Shown here piece by piece: positions 15,161 through 23,227 of a DNA stretch of 64,000 bases (position 1 is its first letter; every line of letters starts with the position of its first letter). This DNA is from CAZCQP01 sp964500895 (GTDB lineage Bacteria; Bacillota; Clostridia; Lachnospirales; JAISER01). Where the stretch lies: positions 116,336-180,335 of the forward strand of contig CAZCQP010000001.1 of NCBI GenBank assembly GCA_964500895.1, written 5' to 3'. The notes beneath the pieces were generated by a model. That model worked only from the letters and a program-made list of their open reading frames with translations. It did no database searches and was not told the origin of the DNA. A program made the translations under genes and the position numbers.

Positions 15161-16003
15161 TCACCCTTTAACTGCCCCTGCGGAAATGCCTTTAACAATA
15201 TACTTTTGCAGAAACAGGAAGGCAATGATAATGGGGATAACCGATATAAACACCGCCGGGAAAATCAGTTCCCAGGGGTTGCCGTACTGGCCGGCTTGCA
15301 TTTTTGCATAATACAAGGCCAGGGTAAGTGTCTTGTTATCTGAGTTGCCAATGACCAAAAATGGCAGCAAGTAGTCGTTCCAAATCCACATGGCGTTTAG
15401 GATAATCACCGTGACGGTAATGGATTGAAGCAACGGGAACACAATTTGAAAAAAGAGCTGAAACACGTTGGCTCCGTCAATGACAGCCGCTTCCTCAATG
15501 TCCGCAGGCACCCCTTTAATAAAGCCATGGTACAAAAACACAGACAAGCTTAGGCCAAAACCGCAGTACATAATGATGAGGCCAGGCAAGTTTTTAAGGC
15601 CCAGGTTATCCATAAAGGAAATAAGGGGGAACATAATGGCTTGGAACGGCACCAACATGGCCGCTACAAACAGCATAAACAACACATTGGATGCTTTGCC
15701 TTTATGGCGCACCATAATCCAGGCGGCGCAGGAAGAAATGAGCACAATAAGCCCAACAGACACCACCGTGATGAAAACGGTCACCAGCAACGCATCCCCA
15801 AAATTAATTTGCGCCAAAGCTTTTGTAATGAAGCCAAAGGATAAGCTTGTGGGTAGCGCTAAAGGATTGGACACAATGTCCGACTGGGGTTTAAAGGAAT
15901 TAAACACCAAAATCATTAAGGGCATTAAAGTATAGATGGCCACCAGAATGAGCACCGTATAAATGATGACATTCGCCAGCGGAAAAGGCTTTTTATTTTC
16001 CAT
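15161..16003 (-). CDS. Sugar ABC transporter permease, MalG/UgpE type
   Basis: 280 residues with six hydrophobic segments and the CUT1 permease EAA loop ('EEAAVIDGANVFQLFFQIVF', about residue 170). It pairs with the upstream permease to form the membrane channel. Its start overlaps that gene's stop by one base. The ATPase subunit (MsmK/MalK type) is not in this window, as is common in Firmicutes, where one ATPase serves several systems. Confidence 0.93.
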   Translation of the reverse strand: MENKKPFPLANVIIYTVLILVAIYTLMPLMILVFNSFKPQSDIVSNPLALPTSLSFGFITKALAQINFGDALLVTVFITVVSVGLIVLISSCAAWIMVRHKGKASNVLFMLFVAAMLVPFQAIMFPLISFMDNLGLKNLPGLIIMYCGFGLSLSVFLYHGFIKGVPADIEEAAVIDGANVFQLFFQIVFPLLQSITVTVIILNAMWIWNDYLLPFLVIGNSDNKTLTLALYYAKMQAGQYGNPWELIFPAVFISVIPIIIAFLFLQKYIVKGISAGAVKG

Positions 16004-16899
16004 TACGCCTCAATCTCCCTTCGTTTGGTAAAGGATACCTGCAACAGGGTGATGGTGGCAATAACGATGAAAAACATCACCGCTTCCGCCTGTGCTATGC
16101 CGTAGTTTGGCGGCACAATGTCTTTAATGGTTCGTAATATTTGCAACGACAAAAGCCTGGTGCCAAAGTTGCCGTCTGTTAACGCCACGTTTTGATCCAG
16201 CACCTTAAAGGCGTTGGCCATGGTTAAAAACAGCACAATGGTAAAGGAGGGCATGAGCATGGGCACGGTTATTTTAAAGAAACGTTGAATGGCTGTTGCC
16301 CCGTCAATGCCTGCGGATTCGTACAAGTCTTCGGGAATGTTGTTAAGCCCTGTGGTGTAAATAATCATCATGTAGCCGGCGTATTGCCATGTGGCTAAAA
16401 AGGTGAGCGCAAACAGGTTTTTCACTGGGTCCTGGGTCATGTAGCGCAACGCTTCTATATGAAGAACGCCTTGTGGGCTGAACAAAATGTCTGTGTACAC
16501 AATTTGGAAAATGAACTGCCAGATAAAGCCCAGGGTTAAGCCGCCCAGTAAGTTTGGCATAAAAAAAATGGTACGCAACGCTCCGGTGCCTTTTGAAATT
16601 TTTGACAGCATCAGCGCCAATGCCAGGCTGGCTATGTTTACCGAAATGGTAGACATCAGGGTGAACTGAATGGTGTATACAAATGCACCCCGGAATTTTT
16701 CATTGGCAATGGCTTTGGCATAGTTTTCAAAGCCCACCAAAGCGCCAAAAGGACTGTCTGCGCCTACAAAATAAGTGCCCCGCCATGCGGTAAAGGAATA
16801 GAAAATACCGGTGACAAAGGGGATGAAAATGACCAGGGTAAAGAAAAACAAAGCAGGTAATACAAAGGGAATAAACAGCTTTTTGTAGTAGCGGTTCAT
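16003..16899 (-). CDS. Sugar ABC transporter permease, MalF/UgpA type
   Basis: 298 residues with six membrane segments and the EAA loop 'YESAGIDGATAIQRFFKITV' (about residue 195). It is the second gene of the transporter operon. The 260 bases separating it from the solute-binding protein gene hold a strong hairpin and a MITE-like element, which could lower permease expression relative to the binding protein. The start follows AAAGGAGG. Confidence 0.93.
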   Translation of the reverse strand: MNRYYKKLFIPFVLPALFFFTLVIFIPFVTGIFYSFTAWRGTYFVGADSPFGALVGFENYAKAIANEKFRGAFVYTIQFTLMSTISVNIASLALALMLSKISKGTGALRTIFFMPNLLGGLTLGFIWQFIFQIVYTDILFSPQGVLHIEALRYMTQDPVKNLFALTFLATWQYAGYMMIIYTTGLNNIPEDLYESAGIDGATAIQRFFKITVPMLMPSFTIVLFLTMANAFKVLDQNVALTDGNFGTRLLSLQILRTIKDIVPPNYGIAQAEAVMFFIVIATITLLQVSFTKRREIEA

Positions 16900-16936
16900 G
16901 GTAAACCTCCTTTGTAAGGATTTTTATACAAAGCAA

Positions 16937-16963
16937 CCCAACCGTTTTAAACAAACGGTTGGG
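16937..16963 (-). promoter_or_regulatory. Hairpin in the operon between binding protein and permease
   Basis: A perfect 11-bp stem CCCAACCGTTT/AAACGGTTGGG with a 5-nt loop, read in the minus-strand transcript just before the permease gene. The U-tract is weak, so it is more likely an attenuator or a 3'-end-stabilising structure than a full terminator. Confidence 0.65.
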
Positions 16964-16977
16964 CGGTAAATACGCTT

Positions 16978-17143
16978 AGAACTTGTATTCAATAAGCTGT
17001 CGCCCGCCTTTGAAGCGATTATTCCGCCATTCTTTGTTGTGGCGGCTTGCCATAATTCTTTTATTATGCCTGCGCCGCCACGCCTAAAATGGCGAAAAAT
17101 CGCTGTTTCAAAATCGGACAACCCATTATTGAATACAGATTCT
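16978..17143. mobile_element. MITE-like foldback element, copy 1
   Basis: 166 bp bounded by AGAACTTGTATTCAATAA and its near-complement (16 of 18 matches). The whole element is an imperfect palindrome with a central GTGGCGG...CCGCCAC hairpin. It is the same length as, and by eye roughly 85-90% identical to, copy 2 at 22550. It encodes nothing. No clear target-site duplication is seen here. Confidence 0.85.
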
Positions 17144-17159
17144 TAATTTCAAACGGCGC

Positions 17160-18674
17160 TTATTGTCTTAAATCCTTCCAGCTTTGGATGGCATAAGCAG
17201 CAATGTCTTTGTAATCTTCCGGCGTCCAGGTTTCTTTGGTCATGTAGCTTTCCATCATTTTTAAGCCCAGTGTGTCGCCAGCCCAGCTTGGGGGCGCACC
17301 TTGGTAAGGGGCAGCCAACGTATTGCCGGACTGCATGTAGCTTAAAATGGAGTTGCCTAACGCATTGGGCAACTGAGTCTCGGCCGGGTCTGCATTATAA
17401 GGGATAAAAGCGAAAGAGTCCACAATGAAAGCTTTGCCTGCATCGCTGGTGTTCAGCCACACCAAGAACTTCATGGCTTCTTTTTGAAGCTCTGGGGATA
17501 CTTTGGCGTTAATGGCGTAATAGTTGGGTACAAATACAGGGATAGAGCTGTTGAACTTATCCACCGTTAAACCAGACACTTGAATGTCGCTTTCAGCAAT
17601 AGGCAGTTTCACAGGTAAGAACACCAGCCGTTGTGCCATTTCTGGGTTCACATTGGCAATGTTGCCATAGGCCCAGTTGCCTTGTTTTAAAAATAAAGCT
17701 TTGCTGTCTGAAAAGATTTGCACGGTTTGGTCATAGCCAAAGTTGGCTTCGGAAACAAAGTCTGGCCCTCTTTTGGCTGGGCCATTGGCGCCGGCCAAAA
17801 AGCTGGTTTTCAAATCCAGCCCTTGGGCATATTTTTCAAACAGAGGAGCCAGTTCGTCCAGCCCTTCGTCGGTCACTTTGTGGGCTTCTGCAGGGTTTGC
17901 AAAAGCCGCATTTAAGGCAACGTTCACAAAGTGGTCGCCATAAGTCCATTTTTGGGAACCCATGACGGCAAACACGCCGGTTAATTGTTGGGCCAGGCCG
18001 GTCTTGGTTTCAGCCAAAGTGAAAGGCTTGCGGTCTAAGGTAACCGTCATATTGGTGGGGTATTGAATGTAGGTGTTCACCGCACGGATAAAAGCTTCCC
18101 ATTCTTGGTAAGAAGCCGCCTGCAATGCGCTAACCAGTGTGTTCACATCTTCGCCGCCAAACAAGTCACTCAGCATTTGGGTATCCACAATATAGCCATA
18201 ACCTTCCACGTTGTAAGGCACGCCATAGCTGTTGGCCCCATCGTCTGTTAAGCGCAAGCCCGGTGCAATGGCATCGGCCAATGCCTTAAACTCTGGGTCT
18301 TCCACTGTGCTAAAGTCCAACACAAAGCCGCCCTCTTTCCATTCCGCCAGCTCTTTTAAGCCTTGAATGGAAAAAATGACCGGGGGATTTTTAGAAGACA
18401 TTTCTGCCCGCAAAGGCTCCATATGGTCTTGGCCGGAACCGATGGAAAAAGCATCAACAGCAACGCCGGTTTCTGCGGAATAGGCTTCCACCATCTGCGT
18501 AAACTGTGCCGCATTTTCGCCCTTAGAGTTGTAAATTTTAAGTACCAGGCCGGTTGCCGGTGCTTCTCCCTCTGCATTGCTGCCTTCATTGGTGGCTTTT
18601 GGACCGCAGGCTGCTACAGAAAATGCCATGGCACATGCAACGGCCAGTGCAAGGGTCTTTTTGAAGTGCTTCAT
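17160..18674 (-). CDS. Extracellular sugar-binding lipoprotein of the ABC transporter
   Basis: 504 residues, longer than typical CUT1 binding proteins (about 420-450). A lipoprotein signal peptide ends in 'FSVAAC' (Cys at about residue 23), followed by a bacterial extracellular solute-binding (SBP_bac_1) fold with 'LVLKIYNSKGENAAQF' and a C-terminal 'DAGKAFIVDSFAFIPY'. It delivers a sugar or oligosaccharide to the two permeases. AAGGAGG precedes the ATG and a sigma-A promoter lies upstream. No glycosidase or regulator gene adjoins it, so the substrate is unknown. Confidence 0.92.
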   Translation of the reverse strand: MKHFKKTLALAVACAMAFSVAACGPKATNEGSNAEGEAPATGLVLKIYNSKGENAAQFTQMVEAYSAETGVAVDAFSIGSGQDHMEPLRAEMSSKNPPVIFSIQGLKELAEWKEGGFVLDFSTVEDPEFKALADAIAPGLRLTDDGANSYGVPYNVEGYGYIVDTQMLSDLFGGEDVNTLVSALQAASYQEWEAFIRAVNTYIQYPTNMTVTLDRKPFTLAETKTGLAQQLTGVFAVMGSQKWTYGDHFVNVALNAAFANPAEAHKVTDEGLDELAPLFEKYAQGLDLKTSFLAGANGPAKRGPDFVSEANFGYDQTVQIFSDSKALFLKQGNWAYGNIANVNPEMAQRLVFLPVKLPIAESDIQVSGLTVDKFNSSIPVFVPNYYAINAKVSPELQKEAMKFLVWLNTSDAGKAFIVDSFAFIPYNADPAETQLPNALGNSILSYMQSGNTLAAPYQGAPPSWAGDTLGLKMMESYMTKETWTPEDYKDIAAYAIQSWKDLRQ

Positions 18675-18719
18675 CGTGTTTTCCTCCTTAAAAGATATTG
18701 TTTACTTTTACATGTCCAC

Positions 18720-18748
18720 ATTATAACACAATTAGAAAATATTGTAAA
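18720..18748 (-). promoter_or_regulatory. Sigma-A promoter of the sugar ABC operon
   Basis: On the minus strand: TTTACA (18748-18743), a 17-base spacer and TATAAT (18725-18720), about 45 bases before the coding start. Confidence 0.75.
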
Positions 18749-18774
18749 TTTTTTTATGATATTTCTAAAAATTA

Positions 18775-19395
18775 TTATGATGTTTTACTATTAAAATTAT
18801 TCCAACCCTTAAAAATAGGCAATTTAGGCATATTTCCACCTTTAAAAAGCTGAATGCCAAAGAGAGCAGGGTAAATGGTCATCAGCACAAATTCCAAAAA
18901 CCAAAGGGTGCCTAGCCATCTGCCGGTAACAAAACTTTCAGGAAGCCCTCCCCCTGTGAAACCCCAGGTGCCAATGGCGTTAAACAGCACCAAATCATCA
19001 AAAAAATATTGGGGTTCGGACAGGCAAGCCGTCATCAGCCTCAAAGACAGCACAAAGTCCTGCACCACGTCAAATTCCGCCCCCAGCATGTAAAGCTCAT
19101 ACCGGGTGTATTGCAGCCCAAAAAAACAGCACCATTTCACATAGGCAACCCCAACCATTGCTGCAAGGGCCCCCACAGCCACTGCATAACCCCAAGGCAT
19201 AGACAACCCTTTGACCACAGATTTTGTTAAACATTTCAGTCCATAGGCAAAAAGCCCAGCAGCAATTAAACACAGGTAGGCGTTGGGCATCAAATACAGG
19301 GTGTATAAGTACAAAATGCTGGCCATACCGCCAAGAACGGTTAACACAATAAACATTTGCACCAATTTAAAAAAAGTGACTTGGTTTATTTTCAC
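18775..19395 (-). CDS. Integral membrane protein of unknown function
   Basis: 206 residues if it starts at GTG 19395, which has GGGAGG 9 bases upstream; an ATG at 19416 overlaps that ribosome site. About five hydrophobic segments are visible (near residues 12-32, 38-55, 65-85, 130-150 and 165-185). A loop with 'CCFFGLQYTRYELYMLG' lies in the middle. I do not recognise a family. It sits alone between the ABC operon and the helicase, both on the same strand. Confidence 0.6.
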   Translation of the reverse strand: MKINQVTFFKLVQMFIVLTVLGGMASILYLYTLYLMPNAYLCLIAAGLFAYGLKCLTKSVVKGLSMPWGYAVAVGALAAMVGVAYVKWCCFFGLQYTRYELYMLGAEFDVVQDFVLSLRLMTACLSEPQYFFDDLVLFNAIGTWGFTGGGLPESFVTGRWLGTLWFLEFVLMTIYPALFGIQLFKGGNMPKLPIFKGWNNFNSKTS

Positions 19396-19510
19396 TGGAC
19401 AAGTCCTCCCTTTCATACCGTTTATGGTTAACAGTATGAAAAATCCTGTGAAAATATGCTTCGTCACTTAATCGCATGGCTTTATGCAGTTGTTATGGTT
19501 TGAAAGAACC

Positions 19511-21166
19511 TTAGTCCTTGAAAACCTTTTTGCTTTTTTGCTGCTTAGGCGCTTTGGCATGTTCAACGTTCACTTTAATGCCCTTTAGCTTTTTATTTTT
19601 CATGCCGCCGATAATGGTCTTGGCGTAATCCACAGGCACATCCACGAAAGTAAAGTCGTCATACATGTCGATGGCACCAATCACCTTGCCGGGAATACCC
19701 GTTTCACCTGCCAATGCCCCCACAATGTCTTGCACCCGCACTTTGTGCTTTTTACCTGCATTGATGAACAGTTTCACCATGTTGGCATCGTCGTAGCTGC
19801 GTTTGGCGTTGCGGCGTTTTTCGTTGTTTTCTGCATGTTGTTGCAGTTCCAGATCAAAATCTATGCCTTCTGCATTTTCATCGTGCAAGCTCATTTTCAT
19901 TAAGGCAGCGGCAATGTCCAGAGATGAAAAATCCTGGCTGTTCATTTGCTCTACCAAGTTAATGTATTTGGTCAAGTGCCCTTCTGCAATAACACCTTTC
20001 ACCTTTTCAACAAACCGGCCAAACTTGTTTTCCTCAATGTCGGACAAGGTTGGCAGTTTGCGGCAAGGAATTTTGGCGTTGGTGTAGCGCATAATGTCCC
20101 GCAGCTTGTAAATTTCTTTGCCCACCACAAAGGTATAGGCTTTGCCTTCACGGCCAGCCCGTGCCGTCCGGCCAATGCGGTGCACATAATACTCTTCATC
20201 CTGGGGCAAATCGTAGTTAAAGACAATGTCTATGTCGTCCACGTCTATACCTCTGGCCGCCACGTCTGTGGCCACTAAAATTTCCAGGGTGCGGTTTCTA
20301 AACTTCCGCATAACCATGTCCCGCTGTTGTTGTTTTAAGTCCCCATGCAAGCCCTCGGCAAAATAGCCCCGGCCTTGCAGTTGGGCCACCAGCTCGTCCA
20401 CCCGCTTTTTGGTGTTGCAAAACACCAGGGAAAGTTCCGGGTTCAACATGTCGATGATGCGGCAAACTGCTTCGGTTTTGGTGCGTTCAGTCACTTCAAA
20501 ATAAGCCTGGTCTATACGGGGCACTGTTAATGTTTTATGCTCCACTTGAATGTGGGCAGGGTCTTTTTGGTATGCTTTGGTTAAAGACAAAATACCCTTG
20601 GGCATGGTGGCAGAAAACAGAATGGTTTGCCGTTCTTCCGGAGTCTTTTCTAAAATGGTTTCAATGTCGTCTCTAAAGCCCATGTCCAGCATTTCATCGG
20701 CTTCGTCCAAAATGACGGTATGCACGGTTTCCATTTTAAGGGTGCGTCTTTCCATGTGGTCCATAATACGGCCTGGGGTGCCGATGATGACATGCACGCC
20801 TTTTTTCATGGCAAAGATTTGCCTGTCGATAGGCTGGCCTCCGTAAACCGGCAGCACACGGATGCTGTCTTTGTATTTTAAAAGTTTACGGAACTCCTCA
20901 CAGATTTGAATGGCCAATTCACGGGTTGGGGCCAAGATAACGGCCTGCAAATTGCGGTTATTTGGATCTATTTTCTCCAAGCAAGGGATGCCGAAAGCCG
21001 CCGTTTTGCCTGTACCGGTCTGGGACTGCCCAAGCACGTCCTGGCCAGTTTGAATGACTTGGATGGCTTGAGATTGAATAGGGGTTGGCTCTTCAAAACC
21101 CATATCATCCAAAGCTTTTTTTATTTCCAGTGACAAGTTCATTTCATCAAAATTCATTGGTTTCAT
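19511..21166 (-). CDS. DEAD-box ATP-dependent RNA helicase, DeaD/CshA type
   Basis: 551 residues. Motifs in order: Q motif 'EEPTPIQSQAI', Walker A 'SQTGTGKT', 'PTRELAIQ', 'TPGR', 'DEAD', 'SAT', 'ATDVAARGID' and 'HRIGRTARAGR'. After a charged linker the C-terminus (about 460-535) resembles the DbpA-type RNA-binding domain. Such helicases assist ribosome assembly and mRNA turnover, often in the cold. The start is separated from a GGAAT-like ribosome site by a longer than usual spacing, and 'MNFDEM' three codons later is an alternative start. Confidence 0.95.
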   Translation of the reverse strand: MKPMNFDEMNLSLEIKKALDDMGFEEPTPIQSQAIQVIQTGQDVLGQSQTGTGKTAAFGIPCLEKIDPNNRNLQAVILAPTRELAIQICEEFRKLLKYKDSIRVLPVYGGQPIDRQIFAMKKGVHVIIGTPGRIMDHMERRTLKMETVHTVILDEADEMLDMGFRDDIETILEKTPEERQTILFSATMPKGILSLTKAYQKDPAHIQVEHKTLTVPRIDQAYFEVTERTKTEAVCRIIDMLNPELSLVFCNTKKRVDELVAQLQGRGYFAEGLHGDLKQQQRDMVMRKFRNRTLEILVATDVAARGIDVDDIDIVFNYDLPQDEEYYVHRIGRTARAGREGKAYTFVVGKEIYKLRDIMRYTNAKIPCRKLPTLSDIEENKFGRFVEKVKGVIAEGHLTKYINLVEQMNSQDFSSLDIAAALMKMSLHDENAEGIDFDLELQQHAENNEKRRNAKRSYDDANMVKLFINAGKKHKVRVQDIVGALAGETGIPGKVIGAIDMYDDFTFVDVPVDYAKTIIGGMKNKKLKGIKVNVEHAKAPKQQKSKKVFKD

Positions 21167-21248
21167 TAATACGTTTTATTCCTTTCAGTCTTTAAGTATT
21201 TTTCATTGCTGTGTAGTGTAACACAACTGTCCGCACATTGCAAACATC

Positions 21249-21911
21249 TTACATGTCTTTTAAAAATGACAGTACCGCCCGGGCTACCTTTTTTTGCTTG
21301 GATGTAAGCAAAATTAAGTGTCCGCCCTGGCAGAACCATACCAGCTTTTTTCTGCCCTGCATTTGTTTCAATATCCAACAGGCGCTTTTGTAGTGCACAG
21401 TGTCGTCATCCCGGGCTTGAATGACCATTGCCGGGCAGGTGACCTGCCGAAACAAAGGCTTTGAAAGCCGTAACAAGGTGGAAAATTCATACAGGGCATG
21501 AACCGGCTTGCTGACGGATGCTTTTAAATACCATTCTGCATAGGTTTTAATGTCAAACCGTAAATTGGCAAAAATACGTTTGAAATCCCAATAAAATACA
21601 GGGGTATTAATGGTCACCAGCCCATCGAAGCGGTATTTGTTATAAAGCTGCACGGCTAAAAGCCCGCCCATGGAAAACCCAACCACCACAATGCGGCGGT
21701 GTGTTTTTTGTAATTCCAAAAATGCCGCTTCCCCGCTGCCAATCCAGTCTGTGTGTGTTGCCTTTGCAAATGCCTTTTTATCTCCTTCATGGCCGCGCAA
21801 TACCGGCATGCGTACATGGTAGCCCGCAGCTTTCATGGCATCATATAAACTGCGCACATCATCCCGTGAACCGCCAAAGCCATGAAGCAGCAGAACGCCT
21901 ACATCTTTCAC
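21249..21911 (-). CDS. Alpha/beta hydrolase, carboxylesterase-like
   Basis: 220 residues. It has an oxyanion-hole motif 'LLLHGFGGS', nucleophile Ser in 'VGFSMGGLL', Asp in 'IQARDDDTVH' and His in 'CQGGHLI'. Length and motifs fit the Est30/YvaK-like monoacylglycerol lipase/carboxylesterase group. The substrate is unknown. Transcription diverges from the VOC gene. Confidence 0.85.
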   Translation of the reverse strand: MKDVGVLLLHGFGGSRDDVRSLYDAMKAAGYHVRMPVLRGHEGDKKAFAKATHTDWIGSGEAAFLELQKTHRRIVVVGFSMGGLLAVQLYNKYRFDGLVTINTPVFYWDFKRIFANLRFDIKTYAEWYLKASVSKPVHALYEFSTLLRLSKPLFRQVTCPAMVIQARDDDTVHYKSACWILKQMQGRKKLVWFCQGGHLILLTSKQKKVARAVLSFLKDM

Positions 21912-21980
21912 AGAGACAAATCCTTTCTCTATATATTATTTTTGACATTATCTCAATAAATATAACCTTATTAAAAGCAT

Positions 21981-22009
21981 TTGTAAACGAGCAAAAAATA
22001 TGCTACACT
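21981..22009 (+). promoter_or_regulatory. Sigma-A promoter of the VOC gene
   Basis: TTGTAA (21981-21986), a 17-base spacer and TACACT (22004-22009), 40 bases before the ATG. Confidence 0.6.
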
Positions 22010-22049
22010 ATTGGCATTATAAAATACTTTTTAAAAATGAGGGATTACA

Positions 22050-22418
22050 ATGACTTTTAAAATGGTACACAACAACTTGACGGTTCTGGACCTGAACAAA
22101 AGCTTGGATTTTTATAACAAAGCCCTGGGGCTTAACGAAGTGCGGCGCATTGAAGCGGAAGACGGGGCGTTCATTATTGTGTTTTTATCCGACGGCATTG
22201 GAGAGCATCGGCTTGAGCTTACGTGGTACAGAGACAGTGAAAGACCCTACAACCTGGGGGATAATGAAATTCATCTGGCTTTTGTTACGGACGATTATGC
22301 CTCTGCCCATAAGCTGCATTTAAACATGGGCTGCATTTGCTACGAAAACCCCGGCATGGGCATTTACTTCATTAACGACCCAGACGGCTACTGGTTGGAA
22401 ATATTGCCAAAAAAATAA
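22050..22418 (+). CDS. Glyoxalase I-like VOC-family protein
   Basis: 122 residues with the paired beta-alpha-beta-beta-beta modules of the vicinal oxygen chelate fold. The four metal-ligand positions of glyoxalase I appear filled: His in 'MVHNNLTVLD', Glu in 'HRLELTW', His in 'EIHLAFVT' and Glu in 'YWLEILP'. It may be a genuine lactoylglutathione lyase-type enzyme acting on methylglyoxal adducts, although the thiol cofactor in this organism is unknown. AGGGAT precedes the ATG. Confidence 0.82.
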   Translation: MTFKMVHNNLTVLDLNKSLDFYNKALGLNEVRRIEAEDGAFIIVFLSDGIGEHRLELTWYRDSERPYNLGDNEIHLAFVTDDYASAHKLHLNMGCICYENPGMGIYFINDPDGYWLEILPKK

Positions 22419-22481
22419 TGGTATAGACGTTAGTGTACGGTTTTTTTGTCGATAATATAAAAAGACTTTTCCTAAAAATAT

Positions 22482-22510
22482 TTGTAAAAGCCGGATAAAT
22501 ATGGTATACT
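22482..22510 (+). promoter_or_regulatory. Sigma-A promoter upstream of MITE copy 2
   Basis: TTGTAA (22482-22487), a 17-base spacer and TATACT (22505-22510). It would transcribe through the foldback element into the P-loop protein gene. Confidence 0.65.
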
Positions 22511-22549
22511 TGTAGACAGGAGGATGAACATAGACTGCATATATATTTA

Positions 22550-22715
22550 AGAACCTGTATTCAGCAAGCTGTCGCCCACCTTTGAAGCGATTATTCCGCC
22601 CTTCTTTGTTGTGTCGGCTCGACATAATTCTTCTATTATGCCTTCGCCACCACGCCTCGAATGGCGAAAAATCGCCATTTCAAATTCGGGCAACCCATTA
22701 CTGAATACAAGTTCT
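22550..22715. mobile_element. MITE-like foldback element, copy 2
   Basis: 166 bp from AGAACCTGTATTCA to TGAATACAAGTTCT, with the same interior type as copy 1 and no visible indels between them. ATATTTA occurs directly before it (22543-22549) and one base after it (22717-22723), a possible target-site duplication. It is non-coding and imperfectly palindromic over its whole length. Confidence 0.87.
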
Positions 22716-22736
22716 AATATTTAGGAGGAGATTGTG

Positions 22737-23153
22737 ATGATAAAGTTTATTGTGGGCGAAAAAGGCCAGGGCAAAACAAAAAAACTGATCGACTTAGCCA
22801 ATGCTTCTGCCAAAACCACCGACGGGCACTTGGTTTTTATCGACGACGACAACCGCCATATTTATGATTTGCACTATGACATTCGGTTCGTAGAAACCGG
22901 CGAATTCCCATTGTCTAACTACCGGGAGTTTGTAGGCTTTTTGTGCGGCATTCTGTCTTTGGACAACGATATTAAAGAAATTTTTGTGGACGGACTAACC
23001 AATATTGTTGAAAGTATGGATAACGAAGGACTTTCCAAGCTTTTGCCCAAGCTGCAAATGCTTTCCGATACACATGCCGTTGATTTTGTCATCAGCATCA
23101 ACTATAAGAAGGAATCATTGCCGGAAGAAATTCAGCCTTTAGTTTTGGCATAA
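22737..23153 (+). CDS. Small P-loop ATP-binding protein of unknown function
   Basis: 138 residues from ATG 22737, 6 bases after GGAGGAG. The P-loop 'GEKGQGKTK' begins at residue 6, and 'EIFVDGLTNI' may be a Walker B-like strand. No further domain fits in this length. Similar short clostridial proteins are sometimes labelled as PilT-like, but the PilT Asp and His boxes are absent here. Its leader carries a foldback element. The role is unknown. Confidence 0.65.
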   Translation: MIKFIVGEKGQGKTKKLIDLANASAKTTDGHLVFIDDDNRHIYDLHYDIRFVETGEFPLSNYREFVGFLCGILSLDNDIKEIFVDGLTNIVESMDNEGLSKLLPKLQMLSDTHAVDFVISINYKKESLPEEIQPLVLA

Positions 23154-23227
23154 GTTTCTACTAAACAGCCTTCTTTGTGGCATAGCACAACCCCCTCCTT
23201 GAATATGCATGTCGGGGAGGGATTTTT

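Larger units (their letters stand above)
22419..22733 (+). other. Intergenic region: promoter, eight-codon reading frame and MITE-like element
   Basis: There is no conventional gene in these 315 bases. They carry a promoter (22482-22510), then AGGAGG with ATG at 22524 and an eight-codon reading frame closed by TAA, then element copy 2, then the ribosome site of the next gene. Confidence 0.6.

Noticed and set aside
15468..15935. 155-codon plus-strand frame inside the permease gene
   Set aside because: It is antisense to a clear MalG-type permease and has no coding signature.
22737..23153. Annotation of the P-loop protein as PilT
   Set aside because: Only the P-loop is shared; the Asp box, His box and PilT length are missing.
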